Shown here: piece by piece, positions 47,448 to 59,807 of the stretch
Numbering within the stretch: the stretch's first letter is position 1
Layout: the number at the start of each line of letters is the position of its first letter
Assembly: GCA_037127255.1 (NCBI GenBank)
Contig: JBANSL010000006.1
Location: forward strand, 87,716,107-87,780,106
Length of the DNA stretch: 64,000 nucleotides
Source of the DNA: Persicaria tinctoria
Taxonomy: Eukaryota; Streptophyta; Magnoliopsida; Caryophyllales; Polygonaceae
Direction: 5' to 3'
Notes under the pieces: model-generated
The model's input: only the letters and a program-made list of their open reading frames with translations
What the model was told of the DNA's origin: nothing
Databases searched by the model: none
Made by a program: the position numbers and the translations under genes

Positions 47448-49713
47448 GGGAAGCTTTAAAATGTAAAATATCCTTAACGTGTAAAATTTGCTTAACATGT
47501 AAAATTTTCAAATCAACACAAACATACGCGCGCAACCCCCGAGCCCTCGGACTCCCGCACCCGCACCCACCTCGAGCCACCTCCGGCCACCAGCGACCAG
47601 GCGCCCTCGAGCCCACCCCGGTGCGCAACCCCCGAGCCCTGGACTGGCCTGGTTCGAGCCCAGACGTGCCCACCTCTCGCAGCACCGTCGAGCCACCAGT
47701 GGCTTCGGTTGTCGGCCTCCCACGCCACCCACGAGCCACCTCCGGCCACCAGCCCCGGCCAGCTCGAACCCCCTCCCTCAGGCGCACCCCCCGAGCCCGG
47801 AACCCCCTTGGTTCGTGCCCAGCCGAGCCCACACCGAGCCATCTTCCCCAACAACGCTAATCGGTTCTTTTTGGCTCGGAAAACCATCGAAATCCCGAAT
47901 TTTCTCCTTGTTTCCACTCGAATTTGGTATGATTTCTAACTCTAAACTTATTTATTACAGTTATTTGGATTGTTTGAATGATTTAGGTTGAGATTTAATA
48001 CCTAGGATTTGATTTAGGAGCGGAATTTGGGGCTTTTTGATAGAAGTCAAATTGATTAAAATTGATGATATGGTTGTGTTGTTGGGTTAATTTTGAGCTA
48101 ATTTCATGTTCATATCATTGTCAAATTGTTTATGGATCATGAGCTAATTGAATTTTAGAATTTTAGGTTGCGATATGTTTTAGAATTTGGGGCTTTTTTC
48201 CAAAAGCCAAATTGATTGAAATTGATGATATGGTTGTGTTGTTGGGTTGAGTTTGAGCTAATTTCATGTTCATATCATTGTCAAATTGTTTATGGATCAC
48301 GAGCTAATTGAATTTTAGAATTTTAAATTGCAATATGTTCTAGCATTTGGGGCTTTTTGCCAAAAGCAAAATTGACTTAAATTGGTGATATGGTTGTGTT
48401 GTTGGGTTGATTTGGAGCTAATTTCATGTTCATAGCATTGTCAAATTGTTTATGGATCATGATCCAATTGAAGTTTGGAATTTTATATTGCGATTTGCTT
48501 TAGAATTTGGGGTGTTTTGCCAACGGCCAAATTGACTGAAATTGATGCTATGGTTGTGTTGTTGGGTTGATTTGGAGCTAATTTCATGTTTATAGCATTG
48601 TCAAATTATTTGTGAATCATGAGCTAATTGAATTTTAAAATTTTATTCCAATATGCTTTAGGTCGATTAGGTTCTTCTATTTTAACATAAAAATCATAAT
48701 TTAGCCTATTAGCTCAATTGGTAGAGCAATGTGTGTTTGCACAAAAGATGTGGGTTCAAATCCCACATAGGTTACATAATAGACAAGAGCGCAACAATCG
48801 CAAATTATTAATCATGCACATTATAATCTAAGTTATGCACTTTTTAACCTTAATTATGCACATTTTAATCTTATTTATGCACTTTAATTTTAAAAGCTTA
48901 TACGTAAAAAAATCGATTTCAAACTTACATCTATCAACCTAAATTAGCCGAGAGGTGAACCCAAACTCTCAAAAGTAAAAAAAAAACAAAATTAAAACAT
49001 CGATTTCAAAAGCACATCTTTTGTCTTATTAATGCACATTATGATCTTACATTTGCACAATTGTATTCTTAATCTGCACAATTGTATCTTAATTTTGCAC
49101 AATTGTAGTTTAAATTTGCACAATTGTATCCTACTTTAAATTTGCACAATTGCACAATTAAAGTTGCACAAATGCACTTTACAGTTGCACAAATGCACTT
49201 CACAGTTGCACAAATGCACTCCACAGTTCAACAAATGCACTTCACAGTTGCACAAAAGGTATCGAAAACGGGAAAAAGTGCATGTACCCATAAAATTAGA
49301 CATATTTACCAATTTACCCATAACTTAAACATATTTCAATTATAAATTTTTATAATTGAAATAGACACATTTACCTATTGACCCCATAATGAATTATTTG
49401 TCTGCACAAAATAAACTTATATTTGCACAATAAGATGTTATATGTGCACAAAAGCAAGTTATACTTGCACAGCCGAAAGTGTTACCACGAAAAAAAAATT
49501 CCGGGCAAAAAAAAAAAAAAAAAAAAAAATCGGGTCCGAGAAGGGGGGCAAGGGGGGGCGCACACATGGGCAGGGGGCAGATATTCTACTAATAAAATTA
49601 GGCCCATTAGCAATTAAATTAGGCCCAATAATAATTAAATAAGGCCCATTAGCAAATTTTACACAATAAGCATATTTCATAATTTAAGAACTTTTTACAT
49701 TTGAAGTAAACCC
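47448..49713 (+). mobile_element. Tandem unit U1 (2266 bp)
   Basis: It starts GGGAAG and ends TAAACCC. The left end has three 18-bp motifs (47454-47471, 47473-47490, 47491-47508). The right end has three exactly abutting 18-bp motifs in inverse orientation (49653-49670, 49671-49688, 49689-49706). In order the unit holds a GC-rich block (47520-47870), a possible intron, four AT-rich subrepeats (from about 48040), a tRNA-like cassette, TTGCAC motifs (48820-49260) and a poly-A/poly-G block (49490-49580). It is the longest and most diverged unit, next to the palindromic microsatellite. Confidence 0.8.
48703..48774 (+). tRNA. tRNA-like cassette in U1
   Basis: 72 nt with intact acceptor, D and T arms and A/B boxes. 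The anticodon arm is unpaired in the standard register, where the anticodon position would read TTT after a G instead of the invariant T33. This copy has GTGTGTTTGCAC where the others have GTGCGTTTGCAC. Confidence 0.5.
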
Positions 49714-50189
49714 TATATATATATAGGGAAGCTTTAAACTGTAAAATATCCTTAACGTGTAAAATTTGCTTAACGTGTAAAATTTTCAAAGCAACACAAC
49801 ACATACGCGCGCAACCCCGAGCCCTCGGACTCCCGCACCCGCACCCACCTCGAGCCACCTCCGGCCACCAGCGACCAGCCGCCCTCGAGCCCACCCCCGG
49901 TGCGCAACCCCCGAGCCATGGACTGGCTTGGTTCGAGCCCAGACGCGCCCCTTCATCGCAGCAGCGTCGAGCCACCAGCAGTTCGGTTTTCGGCCACCCA
50001 CGAGCCACCTCCGGCCACCAGCCCCGACCAGTTCGAACCCCATCCCTCAGACGCACCCCCCGAGCCCGGAACCGCCTTGGTTCGTGCCCAGCCGATCCCA
50101 CACCGAGCCATCTTCCCCCACAACGCTAATCGGTTCTTTTGGCTCGGAATACCTTCGAAATCCCGATTTTTCTCCTTGTTTCCACTCGA

Positions 50190-50228
50190 ATTTGGTATGA
50201 TTTCTAACTTTAAACTTGTTTAACACAG
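50190..50228 (+). other. Possible short intron after the GC-rich block (U2 example; present in U1-U8)
   Basis: After the GC-rich block every unit reads TTTG|GTATGATTTCTAACT, then TTTAAACTTGTTT and ATTACAG|TTATTTGG, or a close variant. This gives a GT donor, a TCTAAC branch-like site and an AG acceptor in under 40 bp, which is shorter than usual plant introns. In U2 the acceptor side is CACAG. Splicing is not demonstrated and the arrangement may be a relic of a captured exon. Confidence 0.3.
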
Positions 50229-50299
50229 TTATTTGGATTGTTTGAATGATTTAGGTTGAGATTGAAAACCTAGGGTTTGATTTAGGAGCGGAATTTGGG

Positions 50300-50760
50300 G
50301 CTTTTTGATAAAAGTAGAATTGATTGAAATTGATAATATGGTTGTGTGTTGGGTTGATTTTGAGCTAATTTCATGTTCATATCATTGTCAAATTGTTTAT
50401 GGATCATGATCTAATTGAATTTTAGAATTTTAGGTTGCGATATGTTTTAGAATTTGGGGCTTTTTTCCAAAAGCCAAATTGATTGAAATTGATTATATGG
50501 TTGTGTTGTTGGGTTGATTTTGAGCTAATTTCATGTTCATATCATTGTCAAATTGTTTATAGATCATTAGTTAATTGGATTTTAGAATTTTATAATGCGA
50601 TATGCTTTGGAATTTGGGGCTTTTTTTCCAAAAGCCAAATTGATTGAAATTGATGATATGGTTGTGTTGGTGGGTTGATTTTGAGCTAATTTCATGTTCA
50701 TAGCATTGTCAAATTGTTTGTGAATCATGAGCTAATTGAATTTTATGATTTTATTGCAAT
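50300..50760 (+). repeat. AT-rich subrepeats, period about 155-170 bp (U2 example; present in all units)
   Basis: 'TTGATTTTGAGCTAATTTCATG' type text, followed by 'TCATTGTCAAATTGTTTATGG' and 'GGGGCTTTTTTCCAAAAGCC', recurs. There are four copies in U1, three in U2, U3, U6, U7 and U8, and two in U4 and U5. Confidence 0.85.
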
Positions 50761-50810
50761 ATGTTTTAGGTCGATTAGTTTCTTCTATTTTAGCATAAAA
50801 ATCATAATTT

Positions 50811-50882
50811 AGCCTATTAGCTCAATTGGTAGAGCAATGTGCGTTTGCACAAAAGATGTGGGTTCAAATCCCACATAGGTTA
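50811..50882 (+). tRNA. tRNA-like cassette in U2
   Basis: 72 nt, identical to the consensus of the array (GTGCGTTTGCAC in the anticodon region). A and B boxes are intact and there is no anticodon stem. Confidence 0.5.
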
Positions 50883-51139
50883 CATAATAGACAAGAGCAC
50901 AACAATCGCAAATTGTTAATCATGCACATTATAATCTAACTTATACACTTTTTAACCATAATTATGCACATTTTAATCTTATTTATGCACTTGAATTTTA
51001 AAAGCGTATACGTAAAAAAATCGATTTCAAACTTACATCTATCAACCTAAATTATTCGAGAGGTGAACCCAAACTCTCAAAAGTAAAAAAAAAACAAAAT
51101 TAAAACATCGATTTCAAAAGCACATCTTTTGTCTTATTA

Positions 51140-51360
51140 ATGCACATTATGATCTTACATTTGCACAATTGTATTCTTAATTTGCACAATTGTATCTTAC
51201 TTTTGCTCAATTGTAGTTTAAATTTGCACAATTGTATCCTACTTTAAATTTGCACAATTACAGTTGCACAAATGCACTTTACAGTTGCAAAAATGCACTT
51301 CACAGTTGCACAAATGCACTCCACAGTTCCACAAATGCACTTCACAGTTGCACAAAAAGT
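51140..51360 (+). repeat. TTGCAC motif field (U2 example; present in all units)
   Basis: TTGCACAATTGTA and TTGCACAAATGCACTT recur with a period near 21 bp at the right side, the last four or five copies being almost perfect. More widely spaced TGCACATTTTAATCTTA copies begin just after the tRNA-like cassette. Confidence 0.85.
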
Positions 51361-51589
51361 ATCGAAAACGGGAAAAAGTGCATGTACCCATAAAATTAGA
51401 CATATTTACCAATTTACCCATAAATTAAACATATTTCAATTATAAATTTTTATAATTGAAATAGACACATTTACCTATTGACCCCATAATGAATTATTTG
51501 TCTGCACAAAATAAACTTATATTTGCACAATAAGATGTTATATGTGCACAAAAGCAAGTTATACTTGCACAACAGAAAGTGTTACTACG

Positions 51590-51680
51590 AAAAAAAAATT
51601 CTGGGCAAAAAAAAAAAAAAAAAAAAAACTGGTCCGAGAAGGGGGGCAAGGGGGGGCGCACACATGGGTAGGGGGGCAGA
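51590..51680 (+). repeat. Poly-A/poly-G block (U2 example; present in all units)
   Basis: An A run of 8-10, CTGGGC, a longer A run of variable length (about 12-24), then several runs of four to seven or more G. Homopolymer lengths differ between almost every unit, so this is the least stable part. Confidence 0.9.
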
Positions 51681-51824
51681 TATTCTACTAATAAAATTAG
51701 GCCCATTAGTAATTAAATTAGGCCCAATAATAATTAAATTAGGCCCATTAGCAAATTTTACACAATAAGCATATTTTACACTTTAAGTACTTTTTACATT
51801 TGAAGTAAACCCTATATATATATA

Positions 51825-53886
51825 GGGAAGCTTTAAAATATAAAATATCCTTAACGTGTAAAATTTTCAAATCAACACAACACATACGCGCGCAACCCCG
51901 AGCCCTCGGACTCCCACACCCGCACCCACCTCGAGCCACCTCCGGCCACCAGCGACCAGCCGCCCTCGAGCCCACCCCCGGTGCGCAACCCCCGAGCCAT
52001 GGACTGGCTTGGTTCGGGCCCAGACGCGCCCAGACGCGCCCCTTCATCGCAGCAGCGTCGAGCCACCAACAGTTCGGTTTTCGGCCACCCACGAGCCACC
52101 TCCGGCCACCAGCCCCGACCAGTTCGTACCCCATCCCTCATGCGCACCCCCCGAGCCCGGAACCGCCTTGGTTCGTGCCCAGCCGAGCCCACACCGAGCC
52201 ATCTTCCCCCACAACGCTAATCGGTTCTTTTGGTTCGGAATACCTTCGAAATCCCGATTTTTCTCCTTGTTTCCACTCGAATTTGGTATGATTTCTAACT
52301 TTAAACTTGTTTATTACAGTTATTTGGATTGTTTGAATGATTTAGATTGAGATTGAAAACCTAGGGTTTGATTTAGGAGCGGAATTTGGGGCTTTTTGAT
52401 AAAAGTCAAATTGATTGTAATTGATGATATGGTTGAATTGTTGGGTTGATTTTGAGCTAATTTCATGTTCATATCATTGTCAAAGTGTTTATGGATAATG
52501 AGCTAATTGAATTTTAGAATTTTAGGTTGCGATATGTTTTAGAATTTGGGGCTTTTTTCCAAAAGCCAAATTGATTGAAATTGATTATATGGTTGTATTG
52601 TTGGGTTGATTTCGAGCTAATTTCATGTTCATATCATTGTCAAATTGTTTATGGATCATTAGCTAATTGAATTTTATAATTTTATAATGCGATATGCTTT
52701 GGAATTTGGGGGTTTTTTTCCAAAAGCCAAATTGATTGAAATTGATGATATGGTTGTGTTGGTGGGTTGATTTTGAGCTAATTTCATGTTCATAGCATTG
52801 TCAAATTGTTTGTGAATCATGAGCTAATTGAATTTTATGATTTTATTGCAATATGTTTTAGGTCGATTAGTTTCTTCTATTTTAGCATAAAAATCATAAT
52901 TTAGCCTATTAGCTCAATTGGTAGAGCAATGTGCGTTTGCACAAAAGATGTGGGTTCAAATCCCACATAGGTTACATAATAGACAAGAGCACAACAATCG
53001 CAAATTGTTAATCATGCACATTATAATCTAACTTATGCACTTTTTAACCTTAATTATGCACATTTTAATCTTATTTATGCACTTGAATTTTAAAAGCGTA
53101 TACGTAAAAAAATCGATTTCAAACTTACATCCATCAACCTAAATTATTCGAGAGGTGAACCCAAACTCTCAAAAGTAAAAAAAAAAACAAAATTAAAACA
53201 TCGATTTCAAAAGCACATCTTTTGTCTTATTAATGCACATTATGATCTTACATTTGCACAATTGTATGCTTAATATGCACAATTGTATCTTACTTTTGCT
53301 CAATTGTAGTTTAAATTTGCACAATTGTATCCTACTTTAAATTTGCACAATTACAGTTGCACAAATGCACTTTACAGTTGCACAAATGCACTTCACAGTT
53401 GCACAAATGCACTCCACAGTTCCAAAAATGCACTTCACAGTTGCACAAAAGGTATCGAAAACGGAAAAAAGTGCATGTACCCATAAAATTAGACATATTT
53501 ACCAATTTACCCATAAATTAAACATATTTCAATTATAAATTTTTATAATTGAAATAGACACATTTACCTATTGACCCCATAATGAATTATTTGTCTGCAC
53601 AAAATAAACTTATATTTGCACAATAAGATGTTATATGTGCACAAAAGCAAGTTATACTTGCACAGCAGAAAGTGTTACCACGAAAAAAAAATTCTGGGCA
53701 AAAAAAAAAAATCGGGTCCGAGAAAGGGGGCAAGGGGGGCGCACACATGGGCAAGGGGGGGGGGGGGGGGGCAGATATTCTACTAATAAAATTAGGCCCA
53801 TTAGTAATTAAATTAGGCCCATTAGCAAATTTTATACAATAAGCATATTTTACAATTTAAGGACTTTTTACATTTGAAGTAAACCC
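51825..53886 (+). mobile_element. Tandem unit U3 (2062 bp)
   Basis: Three subrepeats. One of the three left 18-bp motifs is missing (the second CTTAACGTG copy is deleted near 51850). The GC-rich block has an 11-bp tandem duplication CAGACGCGCCC (about 52020-52043), shared only with U7 and U8. Confidence 0.8.
52903..52974 (+). tRNA. tRNA-like cassette in U3
   Basis: 72 nt, identical in sequence to the U2 cassette. Confidence 0.5.
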
Positions 53887-53899
53887 TATATATAATATA

Positions 53900-55799
53900 G
53901 GGAAGCTTTAAAATATAAAATATCCTTAACGTGTAAAATTTGCTTAACATGTAAAATTTTCAAATCAACACAACACATACGCGCGCAACCCCGAGCCCTC
54001 GGACTCCCGCACCCGCACCCACCTCGAGCCACCTCCGGCCACCAGCGACCAGCCGCCCTCGAGCTCACCCCCGGTGCGCAACCCCCGAGCCATGGACTGG
54101 CTTGGTTCGAGCCCAGACGCGCCCCTTCATCGCAGCAGCGTCGAGCCACCAGCAGTTCGGTTTTCGGCCACCCACGAGCCACCTCTGGCCACCAGCCCCG
54201 ACCAGTTCCAACCCCATCCCTCAGGCGCACCCCCCGAGCCCGGAACCGCCTTGGTTCGTGCCCAGCCGAGCCCACACCGAGCCATCTTCCCCCACAACGC
54301 TAATCGGTTCTTTTGGCTCGGAATACCTTCGAAATCCCGATTTTTCTCCTTGTTTCCACTCGAATTTGGTATGATTTCTAACTTTAAACTTGTTTATTAC
54401 AGTTATTTGGATTGTTTGAATGATTTAGATTGAGATTGAAAACCTAGGGTTTGATTTAGGAGCGGAATTTGGGGCTTTTTGATAAAAGTCAAATTGATTG
54501 AAATTGATGATATGGTTGTATTGTTGGGTTGATTTTGAGCTAATTTCATGTTCATATCATTGTCAAATTATTTATAGATCATTAGCTAATTTGATTTTAG
54601 AATTTTATAATGCGATATGCTTTGGAATTTGGGGCTTTTTTTTACAAAAGCCAAATTGATTGAAATTGATGATATGGTTGTGTTGGTGGGTTGATTTTGT
54701 GCTAATTTCATGTTCATAGCATTGTCAAATTGTTTGTGAATCATGAGCTAATTGAATTTTATGATTTTATTGCAATATGTTTTAGGTCGATTAGTTTCTT
54801 CTATTTTAGCATAAAAATTATAATTTAGCCTATTAGCTCAATTGGTAGAGCAATGTGCGTTTGCACAAAAGATGTGGGTTCAAATCCCACATAGGTTACA
54901 TAATAGACAAGAGCACAACAATCGCAAATTGTTAATCATGCACATTATAATCTAACTTATGCACTTTTTAACCTTAATTATGCACATTTTAATCTTATTT
55001 ATGCACTTGAATTTTAAAAGCGTATACGTAAAAAAATCGATTTCAAACTTACATCTATCAACCTAAATTATTCGAGAGGTGAACCCAAACTCTCAAAAGT
55101 AAAAAAAAAACAAAATTAAAACATCGATTTCAAAAGCACATCTTTTGTCTTATTAATGCACATTATGATCTTACATTTGCACAATTGTATTCTTAATATG
55201 CACAATTGTATCTTACTTTTGCTCAATTGTAGTTTAAATTTGCACAATTGTATCCTACTTTAAATTTGCACAATTACAGTTGCACAAATGCACTTTACAG
55301 TTGCACAAATACACTTCACAGTTGCACCAATGCACTCCACAGTTCCAAAAATGCACTTCACAGTTGCACAAAAGGTATCGAAAACGGAAAAAAGTGCATG
55401 TACCCATAAAATTAGACATATTTACCAATTTACCCATAAATTAAACATATTTCAATTATAAATTTTTATAATTGAAATAGACACATTTACCTATTGACCC
55501 CATAATGAATTATTTGTCTGCACAAAATAAACTTATATTTGCACAATAAGATGTTATATGTGCACAAAAGCAAGTTATACTTGCACAGCAGAAAGTGTTA
55601 CCACGAAAAAAAAATTCTAGGCAAAAAAAAAAAATCGGGTCCGAGAAAGGGGGCAAGGGGGGCGCACACATGGGCAGGGGGGGGCAGATATTCTACTAAT
55701 AAAATTAGGCCCATTAGTAATTAAATTAGGCCCATTAGCAAATTTTATACAATAAGCATATTTTACAATTTAAGGACTTTTTACATTTGAAGTAAACCC
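53900..55799 (+). mobile_element. Tandem unit U4 (1900 bp)
   Basis: Only two subrepeats (near 54490 and 54655), which accounts for its shorter length. It is very similar to U5. The G run near 53755-53772, just before it in U3, is unusually long. The spacer before it is TATATATAATATA. Confidence 0.8.
54827..54898 (+). tRNA. tRNA-like cassette in U4
   Basis: 72 nt, consensus sequence. The upstream flank has AAAATTATAATTT where U2 and U3 have AAAATCATAATTT. Confidence 0.5.
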
Positions 55800-55812
55800 T
55801 ATATATAATATA

Positions 55813-57686
55813 GGGAAGCTTTAAAATATAAAATATCCTTAACGTGTAAAATTTGCTTAACATGTAAAATTTTCAAATCAACACAACACAAACGCGCGCA
55901 ACCCCGAGCCCTCGGACTCCCGCACCCGCACCCACCTCGAGCCACCTCCGGCCACCAGCGACCAGCCGCCCTCGAGCCCACCCCCGGTGCGCAACCCCCG
56001 AGCCATGGACTGGCTTGGTTCGAGCCCAGACGCGCCCCTTCATCGCAGCAGCGTCGAGCCACCAGCAGTTCGGTTTTCGGCCACCCACGAGCCACCTCTG
56101 GCCACCAGCCCCGACCAGTTCCAACCCCATCCCTCAGGCGCACCCCCCGAGCCCGGAACCGCCTTGGTTCGTGCCCAGCCGAGCCCACACCGAGCCATCT
56201 TCCCCCACAACGCTAATCGGTTCTTTTGGCTCGGAATACCTTCGAAATCCCGATTTTTCTCCTTGTTTCCACTCGAATTTGGTATGATTTCTAACTTTAA
56301 ACTTGTTTATTACAGTTATTTGGATTGTTTGAATGATTTAGATTGAGATTGAAAACCTAGGGTTTGATTTAGGAGCGGAATTTGGGGCTTTTTGATAAAA
56401 GTCAAATTGATTGAAATTGATGATATGGTTGTATTGTTAGGTTGATTTTGAGCTAATTTCATGTTCATATCATTGTCAAATTATTTATAGATCATTAGCT
56501 AATTTGATTTTAGAATTTTATAATGCGATATGCTTTGGAATTTTGGGCTTTTTTTTACAAAAGCCAAATTGATTGAAATTGATGATATGGTTGTGTTGGT
56601 GGGTTGATTTTGTGCTAATTTCATGTTCATAGCATTGTCAAATTGTTTGTGAATCATGAGCTAATTGAATTTTATGATTTTATTGCAATATGTTTTAGGT
56701 CGATTAGTTTCTTCTATTTTAGCATAAAAATTATAATTTAGCCTATTAGCTCAATTGGTAGAGCAATGTGCGTTTGCACAAAAGATGTGGGTTCAAATCC
56801 CACATAGGTTACATAATAGACAAGAGCACAACAATCGCAAATTGTTAATCATGCACATTATAATCTAACTTATGCACTTTTTAACCTTAATTATGCACAT
56901 TTTAATCTTATTTATGCACTTGAATTTTAAAAGCGTATACGTAAAAAAATCGATTTCAAACTTACATCTATCAACCTCAATTATTCGAGAGGTGAACCCA
57001 AACTCTCAAAAGTAAAAAAAAAAACAAAATTAAAACATCGATTTCAAAAGCACATCTTTTGTCTTATTAATGCACATTATAATCTTACATTTGCACAATT
57101 GTATTCTTAATATGCACAATTGTATCTTACTTTTGCTCAATTGTAGTTTAAATTTGCCCAATTGTATCCTACTTTAAATTTGCACAATTACAGTTGCACA
57201 AATGCACTTTACAGTTGCACAAATGCACTTCACAGTTGCACAAATGCACTTCACAGTTGCACAAAAGGTATCGAAAACGGGAAAAAGTGCATGTACCCAT
57301 AAAATTAGACATATTTACCAATTTACCCATAAATTAAACATATTTCAATTATAAATTTTTATAATTGAAATAGACACATTTACCTATTGACCCCATAATG
57401 AATTATTTGTCTGCACAAAATAAACTTATTAGACATACTTGCACAGCAGAAAGTGTTACCACGAAAAAAAAATTCTGGGCAAAAAAAAAAAAAAACGGGT
57501 CCGAGAAAGGGGGCAAGGGGGGGCGCACACATGGGCAAGAGGGGGGGGGGCAGATATTCTACTAATAAAATTAGGCTCATTAGTAATTAAATTAGGCCCA
57601 ATAATAATTAAATTAGGCCCATTAGCAAATTTTATACAATAAGCATATTTTACACTTTAAGGACTTTTTACATTTGAAGTAAACCC
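55813..57686 (+). mobile_element. Tandem unit U5 (1874 bp)
   Basis: Two subrepeats, and nearly identical to U4 through most of its length. The stretch near 57425 lacks the 'TTGCACAATAAGATG' segment present in the other units. The TTGCAC field is shorter by one period (57180-57270). Confidence 0.8.
56740..56811 (+). tRNA. tRNA-like cassette in U5
   Basis: 72 nt, consensus sequence, with the same upstream variant as U4. Confidence 0.5.
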
Positions 57687-57698
57687 TATATACATATA

Positions 57699-59795
57699 GG
57701 GAAGCTTTAAAATATAAAATATCCTTAACGTGTAAAATTTGCTTAACGTGTAAAATTTTCAAATCAACACAACACATACGCGCGCAACCCCGAGCCCTCG
57801 GACTCCCGCACCCGCAACCACCTCGAGCCACCTCCGGCCACCAGCGACCAGCCGCCCTCGAGCCCACCCCCGGTGCGCAACCCCTGAGCCATGGACTGGC
57901 TTGGTTCGAGCCCAGACGCGCCCCTTCATCGCAGCAGCGTCGAGCCACCAGCGGTTCGGTTTTCGGCCTCTCACGCCACCCACGAGCCACCTCCGGCCAC
58001 CAGCCCCGACCAGTTCGAACCCCATCCCTCAGGCGCACCCCCCGAGCCCGGAACCGCCTTGGTTCGTGCCCAGCCGAGCCCACACCGAGCCATCTTCCCC
58101 CACAACGCTAATCGGTTCTTTTGGCTCGGAATACCTTCGAAATCCCGATTTTTCTCCTTGTTTCCACTCGAATTTGGTATGATTTCTAACTTTAAACTTG
58201 TTTATTACAGTTATTTGGATTGTTTGAATGATTTAGATTGAGATTGAAAACCTAGGGTTTGATTTAGGAGCGGAATTTGGGGCTTTTTGATAAATGTCAA
58301 ATTGATTGAAATTGATGATATGGTTGTGTTGTTGGGTTGATTTTGAGCTAATTTCATGTTCATATCATTGTCAAATTGTTTATGGATCATGAGCTAATTG
58401 AATTTTAGAATTTTAGGTTGCGATATGTTTTAGAATTTGGGGCTTTTTTTCCAAAAGCCAAATTGATTGAAATTGATTATATGGTTGTGTTTTTGGGTTG
58501 ATTTCGAGCTAATTTCATGTTCATATCATTGTCAAATTGTTTATAGATCATTAGCTAATTGGATTTTAGAATTTTATAATGCGATATGCTTTGGAATTTG
58601 GGGCTTTTTTTTTCAAAAAGGCAAATTGATTGAAATTGATGATATGGTTGTGTTGGTGGGTTGATTTTGAGCTAATTTCATGTTCATAGCATTGTCAAAT
58701 TGTTTGTGAATCATGAGCTAATTGAATTTTATGATTTTATTGGAATATGTTTTAGGTCGATTAGTTTCTTCTATTTTAGCATAAAAATCATAATTTAGCC
58801 TATTAGCTCAATTGGTAGAGCAATGTGCGTTTGCACAAAAGATGTGGGTTCAAATCCCACATAGGTTACATAATAGACAAGAGCACAACAATCGCAAATT
58901 GTTAATCATGCACATTATAATCTAACTTATGCACTTTTTAACCTTAATTATGCATATTTTAATCTTATTTATGCACTTGAATTTTAAAAGCGTATACGTA
59001 AAAAAATCGATTTCAAACTTACATCTATCAACCTAAATTATTCGAGAGGTGAACCCAAACTCTCAAAAGTAAAAAAAAAACAAAATTAAAACATCGATTT
59101 CAAAAGCACATCTTTTGTCTTATTAATGCACATTATGATCTTACATTTGCACAATTGTATTCTTAATATGCACAATTGTATCTTACTTTTGCTCAATTGT
59201 AGTTTAAATTTGCACAATTGTATCCTACTTTAAATTTGCACAATTACAGTTGCACAAATGCACTTTACAGTTGCACAAATTCACTTCACAGTTGCACAAA
59301 TGCAATCCACAGTTCCAAAAATGCACTTCACAGTTGCACAAAAGGTATCGAAAACGGGAAAAAGTGCATGTACCCATAAAATTAGACATATTTACCAAAT
59401 TAGACATAAATTAAACATATTTCAATTATAAATTTTTATAATTGAAATAGACACATTTACCTATTGACCCCATAATGAATTATTTGTCTGCACAAAATAA
59501 ACTTATATTTGCACAATAAGATGTTATATGTGCACAAAAGCAAGTTATACTTGGACAGCAGAAAGTGTTACCACGAAAAAAAAAATCTGGGCAAAAAAAA
59601 AAAAAATTGGGTCCGAGAAGGGGGGCAACGGGGGGCGCACACATGGGCAACGGGGGGGGCAGATATTCTACTAATAAAATTAGGCTCATTAGTAATTAAA
59701 TTAGGCCCAATAATAATTAAATTAGGCCCCTTAGCAAATTTTATACAATGAGCATATTTTACACTTTAAGGACTTTTTACATTTGAAGTAAACCC
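57699..59795 (+). mobile_element. Tandem unit U6 (2097 bp)
   Basis: Three subrepeats. The GC-rich block includes CCTCTCACGCCACC (about 57966-57979), shared with U7, U8 and (one change) U1, but lacks the 11-bp duplication. The spacer before it is TATATACATATA. Confidence 0.8.
58797..58868 (+). tRNA. tRNA-like cassette in U6
   Basis: 72 nt, consensus sequence. Confidence 0.5.
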
Positions 59796-59807
59796 TATAT
59801 ATATATA

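Larger units (their letters stand above)
49726..51812 (+). mobile_element. Tandem unit U2 (2087 bp)
   Basis: It is separated from U1 by TATATATATATA (49714-49725). It carries three subrepeats (near 50310, 50460 and 50630), the GC-rich block at 49800-50110 without the CCTCTCACGCCACC segment, and the other parts as in U1. The A and G runs near 51590-51680 are long. Confidence 0.8.
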
